The notes beneath the pieces were generated by a model. The model did no database searches and was not told the origin of the DNA. It was given only the letters and a program-made list of their open reading frames with translations. Position numbers and translations under genes: made by a program. A DNA stretch of 64,000 nucleotides from Neoceratodus forsteri (taxonomy: Eukaryota > Chordata > Ceratodontiformes > Ceratodontidae), in contig CM057449.1 in assembly GCA_016271365.2 (NCBI GenBank), positions 1,565,520,501 to 1,565,584,500 of the forward strand, written 5' to 3'. Below are positions 30,855-41,960 of the stretch, piece by piece; the first letter of the stretch is position 1, and every line of letters begins with the position of its first letter.

Positions 30855-33800
30855 GCTTTTTTCCTTCTGCGACTCTCCTGAAGATACCCCACCCAACTCT
30901 GTCACTGACCTTTTCATAAACGTGTAGGTTATCCACTACTTACATAGAATCACGCCAGTGGTGGGTGGCCTGTCATCTTAGTCATGGATGGGCCTGTGGC
31001 AGGGTGCTGGCACAATGGTGGGCCAGAACATTTTCCTGTAGCTCCTGGTTTTATCCCCAAAGGTGCCAGTGTGGAATGATGCACATACATGCGGTGGTGC
31101 TGGTGTCCCATCGCCTCGCCTTCATGCAGTCCCTGCAGGCTCTGCTGCCTCATCAGGTGGCAGATGAACAGTGAAATGCTGTACCCCCAATCAAAGGAGG
31201 AGAGCTGTTACTGTGTTGCTTGGTCCTCCCTCTCAACCCTTGACTAGCCCCTGAACAACCCAGGTCCGTTCCCAAACTAGGGTTAACAGTAAGCGGTAGG
31301 ACTGCCGCTGCAGGATTGGGTCATTTAATGATGTAAGTTCCTGACTAGGACATAGACTACATCTCATAGTTCTAAAATGGCCCATACCACCAGTGTGAAT
31401 GTATCAGAAATGCTCACTGAATGTACTACAGGGTCGGTGATGGTGGAACAATGACAGCATGCAGACCGGTATTTGAAACTCAGCTTGTAAAGAAAACATA
31501 TTCTTGCAGGTTCATGCCAGTTCACATTTTAAATAAACCCTTGTCCTCCATCACCTCACCTCCTTCTTTAAGCACTTTAAAAAACATGTGCCTGCCATTT
31601 TTCTATGCCTTAATGTATCTCTTTTAAAATAGCTAAGCATGACTCACTTTTCTGGGGATGATTTTCTGTCATTTGATCCAACTGAAATACAATACTTGGA
31701 AATTCCTTGCAGACTCCAAATACCATGTAAATGCCTCCTACATATTGATTGGTGCACATCTGCTTCACAAAGGAGTACAAATATTGCAGCTGAAAACCTA
31801 GTTAGCTACTCACATTTGTGCACACAATTGGGAATTACAGCGTGTACAACTAATGCGCTGTATATAGACTGAAAATGAATCAAGTAAAATACTACTTTTA
31901 GTTCTTGGTTTTAACACTGCATGAGTCCAGGTGATGAACTCCTGTTTCCAAACCTATATAATCATTGCATCCTTGTTGGGATTGGGCCATGACACCAACA
32001 ATGCTCAGTTTATTAGGCATCCCCCATAAGATGGTGCTTTAGTGGTTCTCTACATGCTGCTACAAAGTGACTTTTGCTAGCGTCTTGGGAACTATGTTCA
32101 GGCTTAATAAAGTAAAGCTGCCATGTATGGGAAGTTTCTTTCAAGGTGGTCTGAAACTGTTTTAAATGTACAGTAAGTGTACCTTTTCAGTTAGCCATAA
32201 TTTTATTTTTAGCTTACACTTTTATCCTCCTAGGCCAATTACTCCCCTTCATACAGCTGTGACACCCTGTGATAGGGAGCTCCTGCCACTCTTGAGGACT
32301 GACCTTTTCTTAAATCTGTTGCAACAGTTCTTCTATTTCTTAGCCTAATCTATCCGTTACAATTTCTAGTCCATAAGGTTGGCCACCTATGGGTACCCCT
32401 TCCCTTTCTTATCTATGCTATAATGTCCTCTTTAATTTTCCTTTTCCCTCTCAGGTCCTCGTACAGGGAAGTTATTGTGGTGACCTCCAAGTGTATGCAA
32501 AACAGGTTGTGTTTATCATTGTTGGATTTAGTATGTAATAGCACTATGTCATAAAACATCTTGATGTATATACACCTTATGTTTATAAAAAAACCTGTAA
32601 ATGTTGAAAATATCATGGCACTAGGTGTATTTGATAATGGTAAAAATTACTCGTGACTATTATAGAAATTAAGTTAGTTGTGCTATTTGAATGAATGTAA
32701 ATTGCTGTAACCGGAACAAGTCTGAAATTTCATGGTGATTTGCATATATCCCATGATGCTTTGTACTATGGAAGTATGTATGATGATGTTTTTCTTTGAA
32801 ACTTAATTTGTTGCCAATGCCCTTTGGGGTAACCCTTTTTCAGTGAGTCTGCATTGAGGTTCCTTGTCTATAGCTTGTTTTGTTTTTTTTCTTTTTGAGC
32901 CCCCATTATCCTAGCAAACAAGGCCCACATAGGGATGAAGGGTTTTCACTAAAAATGGTTAGGTCAGAGATCAGTGTCAGTAGGTGCTGGCTGAGTGCAA
33001 AGAAAGACATACGTAGTCTGTTGCTGCAAACTGATGTACTGAAGAAGGAATATGGCATTGCAGAAGCTTATTTCCTGTGTTTTGAATAAACATCACACAG
33101 AGATTGTGTGTTGAACCTGAAGTTTGGTGTCTGGTCCATCTGTTATCCCACAACCCTACTTATCTTCACCCTGTAACATGTAGAGCTGGGGGGGCATGAG
33201 CAGCTCAAGAGGTCTGTGGTCACCTCTTTAACCTAGCAGCTGTCATTATCCATTTGCGTTATCTCTTCCCTATGCTCCTACTAGGATTTTAAAAATGTTA
33301 GCCACTGTGGCTAAAAATACAGCAAACATTTATCCACCACAAGAAAACAAGCCAGACTGACTTTTTTAAATAATAACAGGCTATAAATCCTGGCACACAA
33401 GCTCATTTTGTTAATGTTGCTTTCTCACCTGATCTGTTTCACAGCACTAGGCTGAGTGGCATTTCTCACTTTCAGCAATGATTCACGGGCTGCAGTCTTA
33501 GGTTTTAATTATTTATTTGTACTAATTATGACCTGTTCCACTCTCTTGGAAAATAATCTCTTTTTAATTTTGTTTTTTAAATTATTGCAGCCATTTGCTG
33601 CCTAATTTGCTTCTCAGTTCTACAGGCTGACTAACATTTTTAAAAGTGTCAGCAAATTGATTAAGTAATGTCTTGAGTCTCTTTTTTTCAAATGAAAGTA
33701 AGTCTCATTGGCAAATAAAGGCAGCATATTTTTAAAATGTTTTCCTCAGTTTCCCAGCAGTTTGCCTGGATTTGCTCCACAATGTTGCTGTGCATGCCGA

Positions 33801-33904
33801 CTCCGTCACCTTCTAACTGTGCTCTGGTCACTTCTCGACAGCTTCCCTCAAGCACTTTGGAAACAACACAGTTCTAATTGACTAGAACAGAGTGTCTGCG
33901 TGTT
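30855..33904. other. Unassigned AT-rich sequence
   Basis: About 3 kb with no gene or family I can support. Open frames are at most 77 codons and show no motif. A segment near 33030-33100 (CTGAAGAAGG followed by TTGAATAAACATC) vaguely resembles retroelement tails. This is the best candidate in the window for old host intergenic or intronic DNA. Confidence 0.5.
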
Positions 33905-34540
33905 GATTCTTTTTTTATACTACTTTATTGATAAAGTTCATACATGACAAGTTGCAAAACCAGAATTCGTAAACAAAAAGCACATTGTCAGTGTCATTAT
34001 AGCAAATAGAGTACATGTCAAGCTTCCCTGACATGAATACGATGCCTAAAATATGTGAATAAATAAAATATTGTAGCTATACACCAGGATATATCTGTGT
34101 CTTTGTCTGTTTTTTGTGTAAAACTAGAAAAAATACAAATAAAAAGGTTTAAAAGGGATAAAAAACCAAACTGTCACCAAGTGATTTGATCAAAGAGAGA
34201 TGGAACAGGAGTGTCTGAGTAGAGAGTCTGTAATAATACACCTGCAGCTGTAGTGGGGCTTAGTGGTACTTGTAATCTGTAAGGTCCTCAGTCCCTATGT
34301 GATGGTAAAAATCTGGAAATAAATTATAGTCTAGTAGCGAGGCATTAGAATGCCTTGATAAAGATCCCATCTAGTCCACCTGTTTGTATAAGCAGGTAGT
34401 CTATGCTGGACTAGGAAGGCTAATCTTTCAAACTGTTAAATCTGGTGTTCTATTTCGGTCCATTCAACAATAGTAGGAGGGTCTGCCTGGAGACATTTTC
34501 TTGTAATGACCTTAGCAGTCGCTTTAGTAAGAATAGACCA
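33905..34540 (-). mobile_element. L1/Tx1-like LINE 3' end
   Basis: On the minus strand, shifted frames give KATAKVITRKCLQADPPTIV, EWTEIEHQI, FERLAFLVQHRLPAYTNRW and DLYQGIL. This is the C-terminal region typical of L1/Tx1-clade ORF2 (P-P-T-I-x-x-W, then M/F-E-R-L). The 3' region continues to a T-run near 33911-33917, which would be its poly(A) tail. The 5' side is cut by the DIRS-3 terminal repeat at about 34541. Confidence 0.65.
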
Positions 34541-35075
34541 CAAGAAAAATTACTTAACCACAGTAATATTGTTTCTTCTAATGGAGTCTTGCTGTATTCT
34601 GACTATATGCAATTAGCCCCAGCACTTGAACTGCTCTGGAGAGGAAAGGGTTAACTATATGCCTGAGCATAGAATGTTGAGCTCGAGCTCGGTTTTCAAA
34701 CCTCTGTCTCTGGTACATTGCAAGCAACTGTCAGATTCTTACGAGCACTAGACTAACTAACTTGCTATAGAAACTGTGTAAAATTTAAGCCATAGGCAAC
34801 AAATACTTGGGTCCATAAGACTCAAGTCGAGAACCCAAGAAGAACCTTAAGTAAGTAGTGAAAATACTACTAGTAATAATAACAATAGTCAGCAAAATAC
34901 ACACCTAGCCAGGCAGGGTATAAAAACGTACACCACTGGGGTGCAACACTGTACCTGCCCTCCCACATCCCAAAAACTAGGTTCTGAGAGGGGAGGCAGG
35001 GAGGGAGGTCAGAATACAGCAAGACTCCATTAGAAGAAACAACATTACTATGGTAAGTAATTTTTTCTTCAAACA
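34541..35075 (-). repeat. DIRS-3 right terminal repeat and internal complementary region
   Basis: The sequence at about 34548-34592 (CCACAGTAATATTGTTTCTT and following) is the reverse complement of about 35012-35065 (AAGAAACAACATTACTATGG and neighbours). The outer copy is the right terminal repeat; the inner copy, beside the YR stop, is the internal complementary region. The layout is the mirror image of 8935-9458 in DIRS-1. Confidence 0.8.
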
Positions 35076-35119
35076 ATGTGAAGTCTTGCTATATTCTGAC
35101 CAGACTACCAAGCAGTTTC

Positions 35120-36200
35120 CCCCTGGAGGAGGGAATCACATAACCTCACTTTGGGAAGAGGCTCTGCAGTACTGATGTGCCAGACCTAGCATCGCTTCTA
35201 GTCTGAGTGTCCAGGGAGTAGTGCTTGGTAAATGTGTGCACTGTTTTCCAGGTGGCTGCTTTACAAATTTCCACCAAAGGAATATCCCTAGCAGCTGCCA
35301 GGGAGGCAGCTGTACCCCTGGTCGAGTGAGCCCTCAGGCCTGAGAGAGGCTCTTTCCCTAACTTTGAATAGCAGAACTGAATACAGGAGACAATCCACCT
35401 GGCAATAGTTCTTTTAGTAGCAGGTCTGCTTTTTCCCTCTTCTCCATAAGTGAGAAATAACTGAAGTCAGTCATTCCTATGGGCCTTTTATGCTCTATAT
35501 AATAGCTAAGTGCCCTTTTTACATCCAGGCTGTGCAATCTTCTCTCTCCAGAAGATGAATGGTCAGTGAAAAACACAGGCAGAGAAATGGATTGGTTCAG
35601 ATGAAAAACCACTTTAGGAAGAAACTTTCTATTTGTCCTAAGGACCACCTTATCCCTATGGAAGGAAATTAAGTCAGGTTCCACTGACAGGGCCTGCAAT
35701 TCACTGATTTTCTTGGCAGAAGTGATAGTTACCAGGAACACAGTCTTCCAAGTCAAGTATTTAAGCTCAGCTGAGGACAAGGGTTCGAAGGGGGGGCTGC
35801 ATAAGCTGTGCAATACAGATATTCGAGTCCCGAGCAAGAGTAGGCTCCCTGAAGGGAGGGTTGATATGAACCAGACCTTTGAAAGACTTACTGAAAACAG
35901 GATGAGATGCAAGGGAAGATCCCTTCCCCGCAGAAAGAAAGGCAGAGATGGCTGCCAGATGAACTTTAAGGGTAGGAGGCCTAAGGCCTAGACCATTAAG
36001 ATGAACCAGATAATCCAGGGCTGTGGAGATGCCCGCAGAATCTGGCTGTATGTCTCTCTGAGAACATCAAATACTGAATCTTTTCCATTTAGAATTGTAA
36101 GTCTTTCTGGTGGAAGGTTTCCTGGAAACCGTAAGGATATCCATTACCCCTTGGGAGAGGTGCAGATTTGCCTACTCTAACTCTTCAAGAGCCAAGCCTT
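35120..36200 (-). pseudogene. DIRS-3 tyrosine recombinase
   Basis: Read from about 36200 downward, shifted frames give a decayed R-K-P-S-T-R-K-T-Y block, LKVHLAAISAFLSAGK and a linker. The 35358-35912 frame then has KYLTWKTVFLVTITSAKKIS, HRDKVVLRTNRKFLPKVV and LDVKRALSYYIEH. Box I has K-K where the catalytic Arg (ARR) is expected. Past a frameshift near 35370, GLRAHSTRG and ATWKTVHTFTKHYSLD retain H-x-x-R and the nucleophile Tyr context. The reading ends in VLQSLFPK near 35140. Dead copy. Confidence 0.8.
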
Positions 36201-37865
36201 GAGTCTGAGGGACTGAAGATTGGGGTACCAAATCCTCCCCTGAGAGGAGGTCAGGAGGTTGTGCCTCCTGGGTAGAAAAAGGGGGATTGACACTGCTAGA
36301 GACAGCAACAGAGGATACCATGGTTCGCTGGCCCAATCCGGAGCCACCAGGATAACTGTGCAGGGTTGAGACCTGATCTTGATCAGTACTCTGAATGTTA
36401 GAGGAACAGGAGGAACGGCATAAAGAAACCTGTTTGTCCAGTCTAACAGGAGAGCATCTAGAGGAAACAGTCCCCAGGACTGGGGGTCAGCAGCAGAACA
36501 GTGGAAGCTGATGATTGTCTGGGGCTGCAATGAGGTCTATCTCTGGAGTGCCCCATCTCTTGAAAATTACCTGAACAACATGAGAGTTCAGGACCACTCG
36601 TGGTGGCCCTGGGATATCCTGCTTAAGGCATCTGCCAACACATTGTCCTTCCCTGGAAGATGTACTGCTATCAGAGAAATCTGAAGAGAGTAAGCCAGTG
36701 ACCATACCTTCATGGCTTCCATGCAGAAGGCCGTGGACGGAGTACCCCCCTGCTTGTCTGTGTACCACATCATGGTGGTGTTGTCTGACCTGATCTGCAC
36801 CGCCTTCTCTTTGACTGATTCTGAAAAAGCCTGAAGGGCCAGCTACACAGCTCTGAGTTCCAGAAGACTGATGTGAAGGAGAGACTCCTGCTGTGACCAA
36901 GTACCCTGTGCAGTGAGCTTTCCCAGGTGTGCTCCCCACCCCAGAAGGAAGCATCTGTGGTAAGGACCACTGAGGGTGCTTGACTGAGAAATGGAACACC
37001 CTGTCTGAGATCATCCTCCTCCAACCACCATTGGAGAGCCTGGATAAGAGTCTGAGTCACTGGAATCAGCTTTGTGAGAGAATCCTTTCTCTGAGACCAA
37101 AAGGACCTTAAGTGTAACTGAATGTCCTTCATCTGAAACCTGGCTCCCTTCACTACCACAGTGGAGGCTGCCATGTGGCCTAGAAGCTGAAGAAAATGTC
37201 TGGCTGGACAAGATACTAGTGGTCGAAAAGAGAAAGCCAGATCTGTAAGGGCCTTTACCCTTGAGCAAGGGAGAAAGGCCTTTGTCTGAATAGTATCCAG
37301 CTCCACTCCTGTAAAAGTAAGGAGTTGCTCCAGTTCTAGAACTGACTTGGGTAAATTGAGAAGAAATCCTAGGGAACCCAGAAGCCTCTGGATGACTTCT
37401 AGAGCTGACTTGACTTGGTCTGAGGACTGGCCTACAATGAGCCAATCATCTAGGTAAGGAAACACTGAGATTCCCTGCCCTCTGAGGGAGGCTACTACTA
37501 CAGCTAGACATTTTGTGAATACTCTTGGAGCAGATGTTAGACTGGAGGGCATTGCTCTGAACTGGTAATGACCTGAGGGCAACTCAAACCTGAGGTACAT
37601 TCTGTGGGAGCATCAGACAGGAATGTGGAAATAGGCATCCTTGAGGTCCAGGGAAGCTAACCAGTCTCCTGGCCTTTGAGAGGGAAGTATTATTCCCAAA
37701 GTCACCATTTTGAATTTTGGCTTTGTGATGTGTTTGTTCAGATATCTCAGGTCTAGGATGGGTCGCCACTCCCCTGTCTTTTTTGGGGTAAGAAAGTATT
37801 TTTAATACAGATCTTTCCCTCTGTGCTGTAGAATGACCACCTCCACAGCTTTTAGAGAGAGCAGG
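36177..37865 (-). pseudogene. DIRS-3 reverse transcriptase and RNase H
   Basis: RT starts mid-domain near 37865, with YFLTPKKTGEWRPILDLRYL, WLASLDLKDAYFHIPV and, in the 36770-37600 frame, FPYLDDWLIVGQ (catalytic YLDD at about 37445-37456). GHYQFRAMP and SAPRVFTKCLAVVVASL are also present. RNase H continues with TTDASFWG, then shifts to QIRSDNTTMMWYTDKQGG and VHLPGKDNVLADALSR in the 36588-36800 frame. The 36177-36530 frame holds the tail (VILVAPDWASEPWYPLL). Several frameshifts; otherwise motifs are well kept. Confidence 0.85.
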
Positions 37866-39551
37866 GAAGAAACCTCTGCCTCTAAAACTACTCCCCTCCA
37901 ACTTCATATTGTGACCCCTAGTCTTAGAACATCTTTTTCTGTGGAAAATGCTCTCCTCCTGTACCTTGTTTATTCTTTTGCGATATTTGAATGTCTCTAT
38001 CATATCCCCCCGTCACCTCCTATCCTCTAGGGAGTACAAGTTTAATTCCCTACACCTCTCTTCATAGGTCTTCTGATGTAGGCCCTGCACCATTTTGGTT
38101 GCCCTCCTCTGCACCGTCACCATCCTGTCCCTGTCCTTTTGAAGATGGGGCCTCCAGAACTGCACACAGTATTCAAGGTGCAGCTTCACCAACAAAGTAT
38201 ACAGAGGAAGTATTATCTCCCTCCTTCTGCTGGTGATACCCCTCCCTATGCTTCCAAGCATTTGGATAGCTTTTTCTACTGCCTTCCCACAGTGCTTTGC
38301 CACCTTGAGGTCATCGGTAATAATGATTCTCAGGTCTGTCTCTTTTACCGTGTAACCTCTAGTAGCTCTGCCCCAAGTGTGTACTCTGCCCCCGGGTTCC
38401 TGTGTCCCAAGTGCATAATCTTGCACATCTTTGTGTTGAATCGAAGTTGCCAACTTCTTGGACCACTCTTCTAACTTTTCTAGGTCCTCCCTCAACTTTC
38501 CACCCCCCCCAATGTGTCCACCCTGTTGCAGATCTTTGTGACATCTGCAAACAGGCTTACCCTCCTTCCCGGTCCCTCTGCCATGTCACTAACATAGATA
38601 TTCAAGAGTATAGAGTCCAGTGCTGACCCCTTTGGTACCCCATTAGTCACCCTCCTCTCCCTGGAGTGTACCCCATTTACCACACTCTTTGGCTCCTGTC
38701 TCTAAACCAGTTTTCCACTCATTTTACTATTTTAGGCCCCACCCACAGGCTGCTTAGTTTCGTTACCAATCTTTTATGCAGGACAGTGTTGAAGGCCTTG
38801 CTGAAATCCAGATGGGCCACATCCGTCACCCCGTCCTGGTCCACTACCCTGGTTACCTCGGCAAAAAACTCTTATCAGGTTAGTCTGACAGGACCTCCCC
38901 CCTGTGAACCCATGCTGTCTCTGGTCCTGCAGTCTGCTATCCTCGAGGTATTCTCCAATTTTTTTCCTTTAGGAGCGATTCCATAACCTTGCCAACTACT
39001 GAAGTCAGGCTAACCAACTTGTAATTTCCTGGATGCTCCCTACTACCCCCTTTATGGAGTGGGCCAACATCAACCCTCTTCCAGTCCCCCAGCACCTCTC
39101 CAGTGACCTGTTGAACAGAGCTGCTGGGGCTCACCCAGTACCTCTCTGAGCTCCCTTGGCAGCCTGGCGTGCCCTGCATCAGGGCCCATGGCCTTGTCCA
39201 CTCTTAACTTGGATAATTCCCTTAGGAACCTGTCCGCAATGAAGGGACCAGTGTCTGTTTCCTTACCCTTCATGCACTTGTGTGTTTCAGGCCCATTTCC
39301 ATCCCCCCCCTCCTTGAAAACAGACCAAGTATTTGTTCAGTATGTTGGCCTTCTGACTGTCTCCCTCCACTGTGGCCCCCTCCTTCCCCCAGAAGCCTGA
39401 TTACCCCTCCCCTGGCCTTCCTCCTTTCCCCGATGTATCTAAAAAAAGTTTTATTTCCCCTCTTGACCAACTTAGCTATCCTTCTTCCATTACCATTTTT
39501 GCCCTCCTTACATCCTTCCCCACCTCCCTTTGCCTCTCCTGGTAAGTTCAC
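37866..39551 (-). pseudogene. CR1-2 reverse transcriptase and ORF2 C-terminus
   Basis: From the linker (KRGNKTFFRYIGERRKARGG) and LRVDKAMGPDAGH the frame passes through PGNYKLVSLTSVVGKVME to RVTNGVPKGSALDSILLNIY. VSLFADVTKI replaces the catalytic FADDTK, so the second Asp is lost. The 38013-38495 frame carries LEYCVQFWRPHLQKDRDRM and VQRRATKMVQGLHQKTYEER. The C-terminus breaks off at SSFRGRGFF, where DIRS-3 begins. Confidence 0.85.
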
Positions 39552-39699
39552 CTGTCTTCCTCTTATTGTATTTTTTTGTACTGTCTAAAGGCTGTTTTCT
39601 TTGCCCTCACTCTTTCTGCCACCTCTCAAGTGGACCAAAGTGGCCTCCTTCTCCTGCCCTTGCTGACTTGTCTGGCACAAAGTCTTGTAGCTGTTTTAT

Positions 39700-40500
39700 T
39701 TCCCCTCATTTGGCCGCCCATTCTTCTTCTATGCATCCTAGTTCCTGAAACTTTGCCAGGGCGTCCCTGAGGTATACCGTCATTTTTTTGAAATCTGCCC
39801 TTTGGAAGTCTAAGACCCTCATTCTCGTGTGGCTTGTCTCTACCCCAGTCTTTATACTAAACCACACCACTTGATGGTTACTGTTCCCCAGGTGGTCCTC
39901 CATAGTGATGTTGGTCACACTGTCATCATTGGTCAGAACTAGGTCCAGTGTCGCCTCCTCCCAAGTGGGTTCCCTTACCAGTTGTTTGAGTAGTGCCTCC
40001 TGCAGGGATGCCAGGATGTTTCTGCTCCTAGTTGCTGTTGCTGCAGCCGGGAGACTCCAATCCACGTCCGGAAGACTGAATTCCCGTATCAGCAGCAGCT
40101 CTCCCTTTTGAGCCATCCTTTGGATCACTTGCATCGGCTCCCTATCCACTTCCTCCCCCTGTGTCAGTGGTCTGTATACCACTCCTGCTCGAATAATGGC
40201 CCCTTTCCTTTTCTCAAGGGGGACCTACAGTACCTCCGCCCCCCCGTTCTCCCTGTATCTCAGTAGCTTTTATGTGGTCCTGTACATAAAGTGCTACCCC
40301 TCCCCTTTCCTTCCTACGCCATCTCTTCTTAATAGATTAAACCCCAGAATGACCATATCTCACCCCTGGTTTTCTGTACACCAGCTCTCCATTATGACTG
40401 CAATGTCCAAGTCCTCTACCACCTTGGTGGCCTCCAAGTCAGTAATCTTTTTGCTCAGACTAGACTATGAGCGTTCACACTCATGACCCTCCACCTGCTC
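39700..40500 (-). pseudogene. CR1-2 APE endonuclease remnant
   Basis: Begins near 40480 with MSVNAHSL, corresponding to the N-A-x-S start of the APE domain, and shifts repeatedly. The 39706-40182 frame gives the C-terminal half. IREFSLPDVDWSL stands where GDFN-x-P-x-I-x-W is expected, so the catalytic D-N is changed to E-F. LLKQLVREPTWEEATLDLVL and EDHLGNSNHQVVWFSI (decayed S-D-H) follow. Inactive. Confidence 0.75.
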
Positions 40501-40749
40501 CCCTTTTCCTTCTCTTTTTCCCCTTACTTAATCCCTGCTGCCATTTGCGGGGGACTGTCAGCTCAGTTCCCACCGTCTATGCTAACCTCCTTGAACTCTT
40601 GGGGCTCATTTCAGATATTTATCTATGTGGGACATTGACTCCAAGGTAGAAGAAAAGGTCAGTCAAAATTAAAAACTGTGTGCCTGTTGTCCCAATGCCT
40701 CACCCAAAAATTAACCCTGACTTCACTAGCCTTATCCTCCCCCCCCTTC

Positions 40750-41730
40750 AGTTTAAATGAAAGATCTTCTCCATGTATCTCGTCTATCCCTGAGCACCTT
40801 AGACCCCTCCTCATTTAGGTACAGCTTGTCCATCGCGTGCAGTCTCTCCTCTACCCATGTGTCCCCCCATTCCCCAATGCATTTGAACCCCTTCGTCTCA
40901 CACCAATCCCTTAGCCAATCGTTAAATTCCACTATCCTCCCCTTTCTCACCATACTGGCTCTGTGCACTGGCAATACCTCAGAGAACATCAGTGAGCTCA
41001 CTGAGCCCCTGCAGCACCCAGCTAGATCCTTAAACCTCTGCTGCACTACGCTGACCTCATTTTCTGCCAGGTCATTTGTCCCCAGGTGAACAATAATGTG
41101 AGGTGTCTGCCCCTACTCCTCTTATCTCTTTCCTGATTCTAGGCCCTGCCTTCCCCGCTTCCTTTCCTGGCACACAGATAACCACCCTTCTTCAGTTTGG
41201 GTTCCACTTCTTACCCCAGTGAATACCCTTGATGACAGAGTCCCCCATGACCATCACCTTTTTTGCATCCTCCTTGTTGATTAGTATTCCCCTGCCTGCC
41301 CCTGGTGATCCAGCCTCCTTCCCCCTTTTGTTCTCTGTGTTTGTTCTACTAGCCGACCTATCCACACTCCTACTTATCTCTTCCATTCTTTCCTTTGCCT
41401 CCTCCAGCTTCCCTCCCTGGTGTTGGCTCCTATAATCTCTTACAGCCCTCCCCCACCTTGGACCCTCTCTATGCTTCCATGCCCCCTAGTATGTCCTCTA
41501 ATGTAATCTCAAAGTTGGAAGTATTTGAGTCTATCAGTGTACCATTTTCAAAAGGTATCACTGTGTCTGTCTTCCTGTAGGAATTGCCATGTAGAGTGTA
41601 GACCCTTTTGTGCTTGGTTCTTAAAGCAGGGGTCCAAAGTTGCAGGCAGAAGTGTGTCATCCCATGCCCACCACCCATATTTCCAAAGGACCTGTTTGAT
41701 GTTTTCCCCACCTCATGCCCCATTTCCAAC
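40750..41730 (-). pseudogene. CR1-2 ORF1 with SGNH/GDS esterase-like domain
   Basis: In the 41192-41386 frame, KKVMVMGDSVIKGIHWG contains the GDS nucleophile motif. A shifted frame near 41070-41100 reads HIIVHLGTNDLAENE, the G-x-N-D motif. In the 40753-41046 frame, MDKLYLNEEG stands where the catalytic D-x-x-H (DGLHLN-like) block is expected, with Tyr replacing His. This order (GDS, GTND, D-x-x-H) is the ORF1 esterase of CR1 elements. Frameshifts and the His change make it inactive. Confidence 0.75.
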
Positions 41731-41960
41731 CTTCAAGGACCGTATGTAAGCCAGTAAAGGAGGACTTCAGGAATTTATATAAAGCCTTTGGGGGGGGGAC
41801 AAAGCAAGGAGGGAGATGGGGAAATCTTCTACCAGGTCTGTCTTCTTCTAATGGGATGAATGGGACGGGGTGCTCCATACAAGAGCAATTCACATTTGGG
41901 CTGCTACCCAATATCCCACAAGTAAGGGCAGGGCCCAGCTGCCATGTTTCTTTGTGAGAT

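Larger units (their letters stand above)
34541..37865 (-). mobile_element. DIRS-3: 5'-truncated DIRS-like element
   Basis: Minus-strand DIRS element retaining RT, RNase H, YR, internal complementary region and right terminal repeat, but lacking gag and the left terminal repeat. It matches DIRS-1 in recombinase sequence (HRDKVVLRTNRKFLPKVV) and in its terminal repeats. Its 5' side ends inside RT at about 37865, directly against the damaged 3' part of CR1-2. Since both partners are incomplete there, the joint looks like a deletion and not a simple insertion. Confidence 0.85.
37866..41960 (-). mobile_element. CR1-2: long CR1 LINE copy
   Basis: Minus-strand CR1 with 5' sequence near 41960, ORF1 remnants (about 41730-40750), endonuclease (about 40500-39700) and RT to the point of truncation at 37866. 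The last 3' codons and tail are missing where DIRS-3 abuts. The C-terminal blocks closely match the CR1 at 44128-44883. Numerous frameshifts. It is the longest CR1 in the window. Confidence 0.85.

Noticed and set aside
33030..33100. Third hammerhead-like motif (CTGAAGAAGG)
   Set aside because: The GAAA part and a paired stem are missing.
30855..33900. Host gene exon
   Set aside because: No open frame with coding-like composition and paired splice sites could be supported by eye; protein and transcript comparison would be needed.
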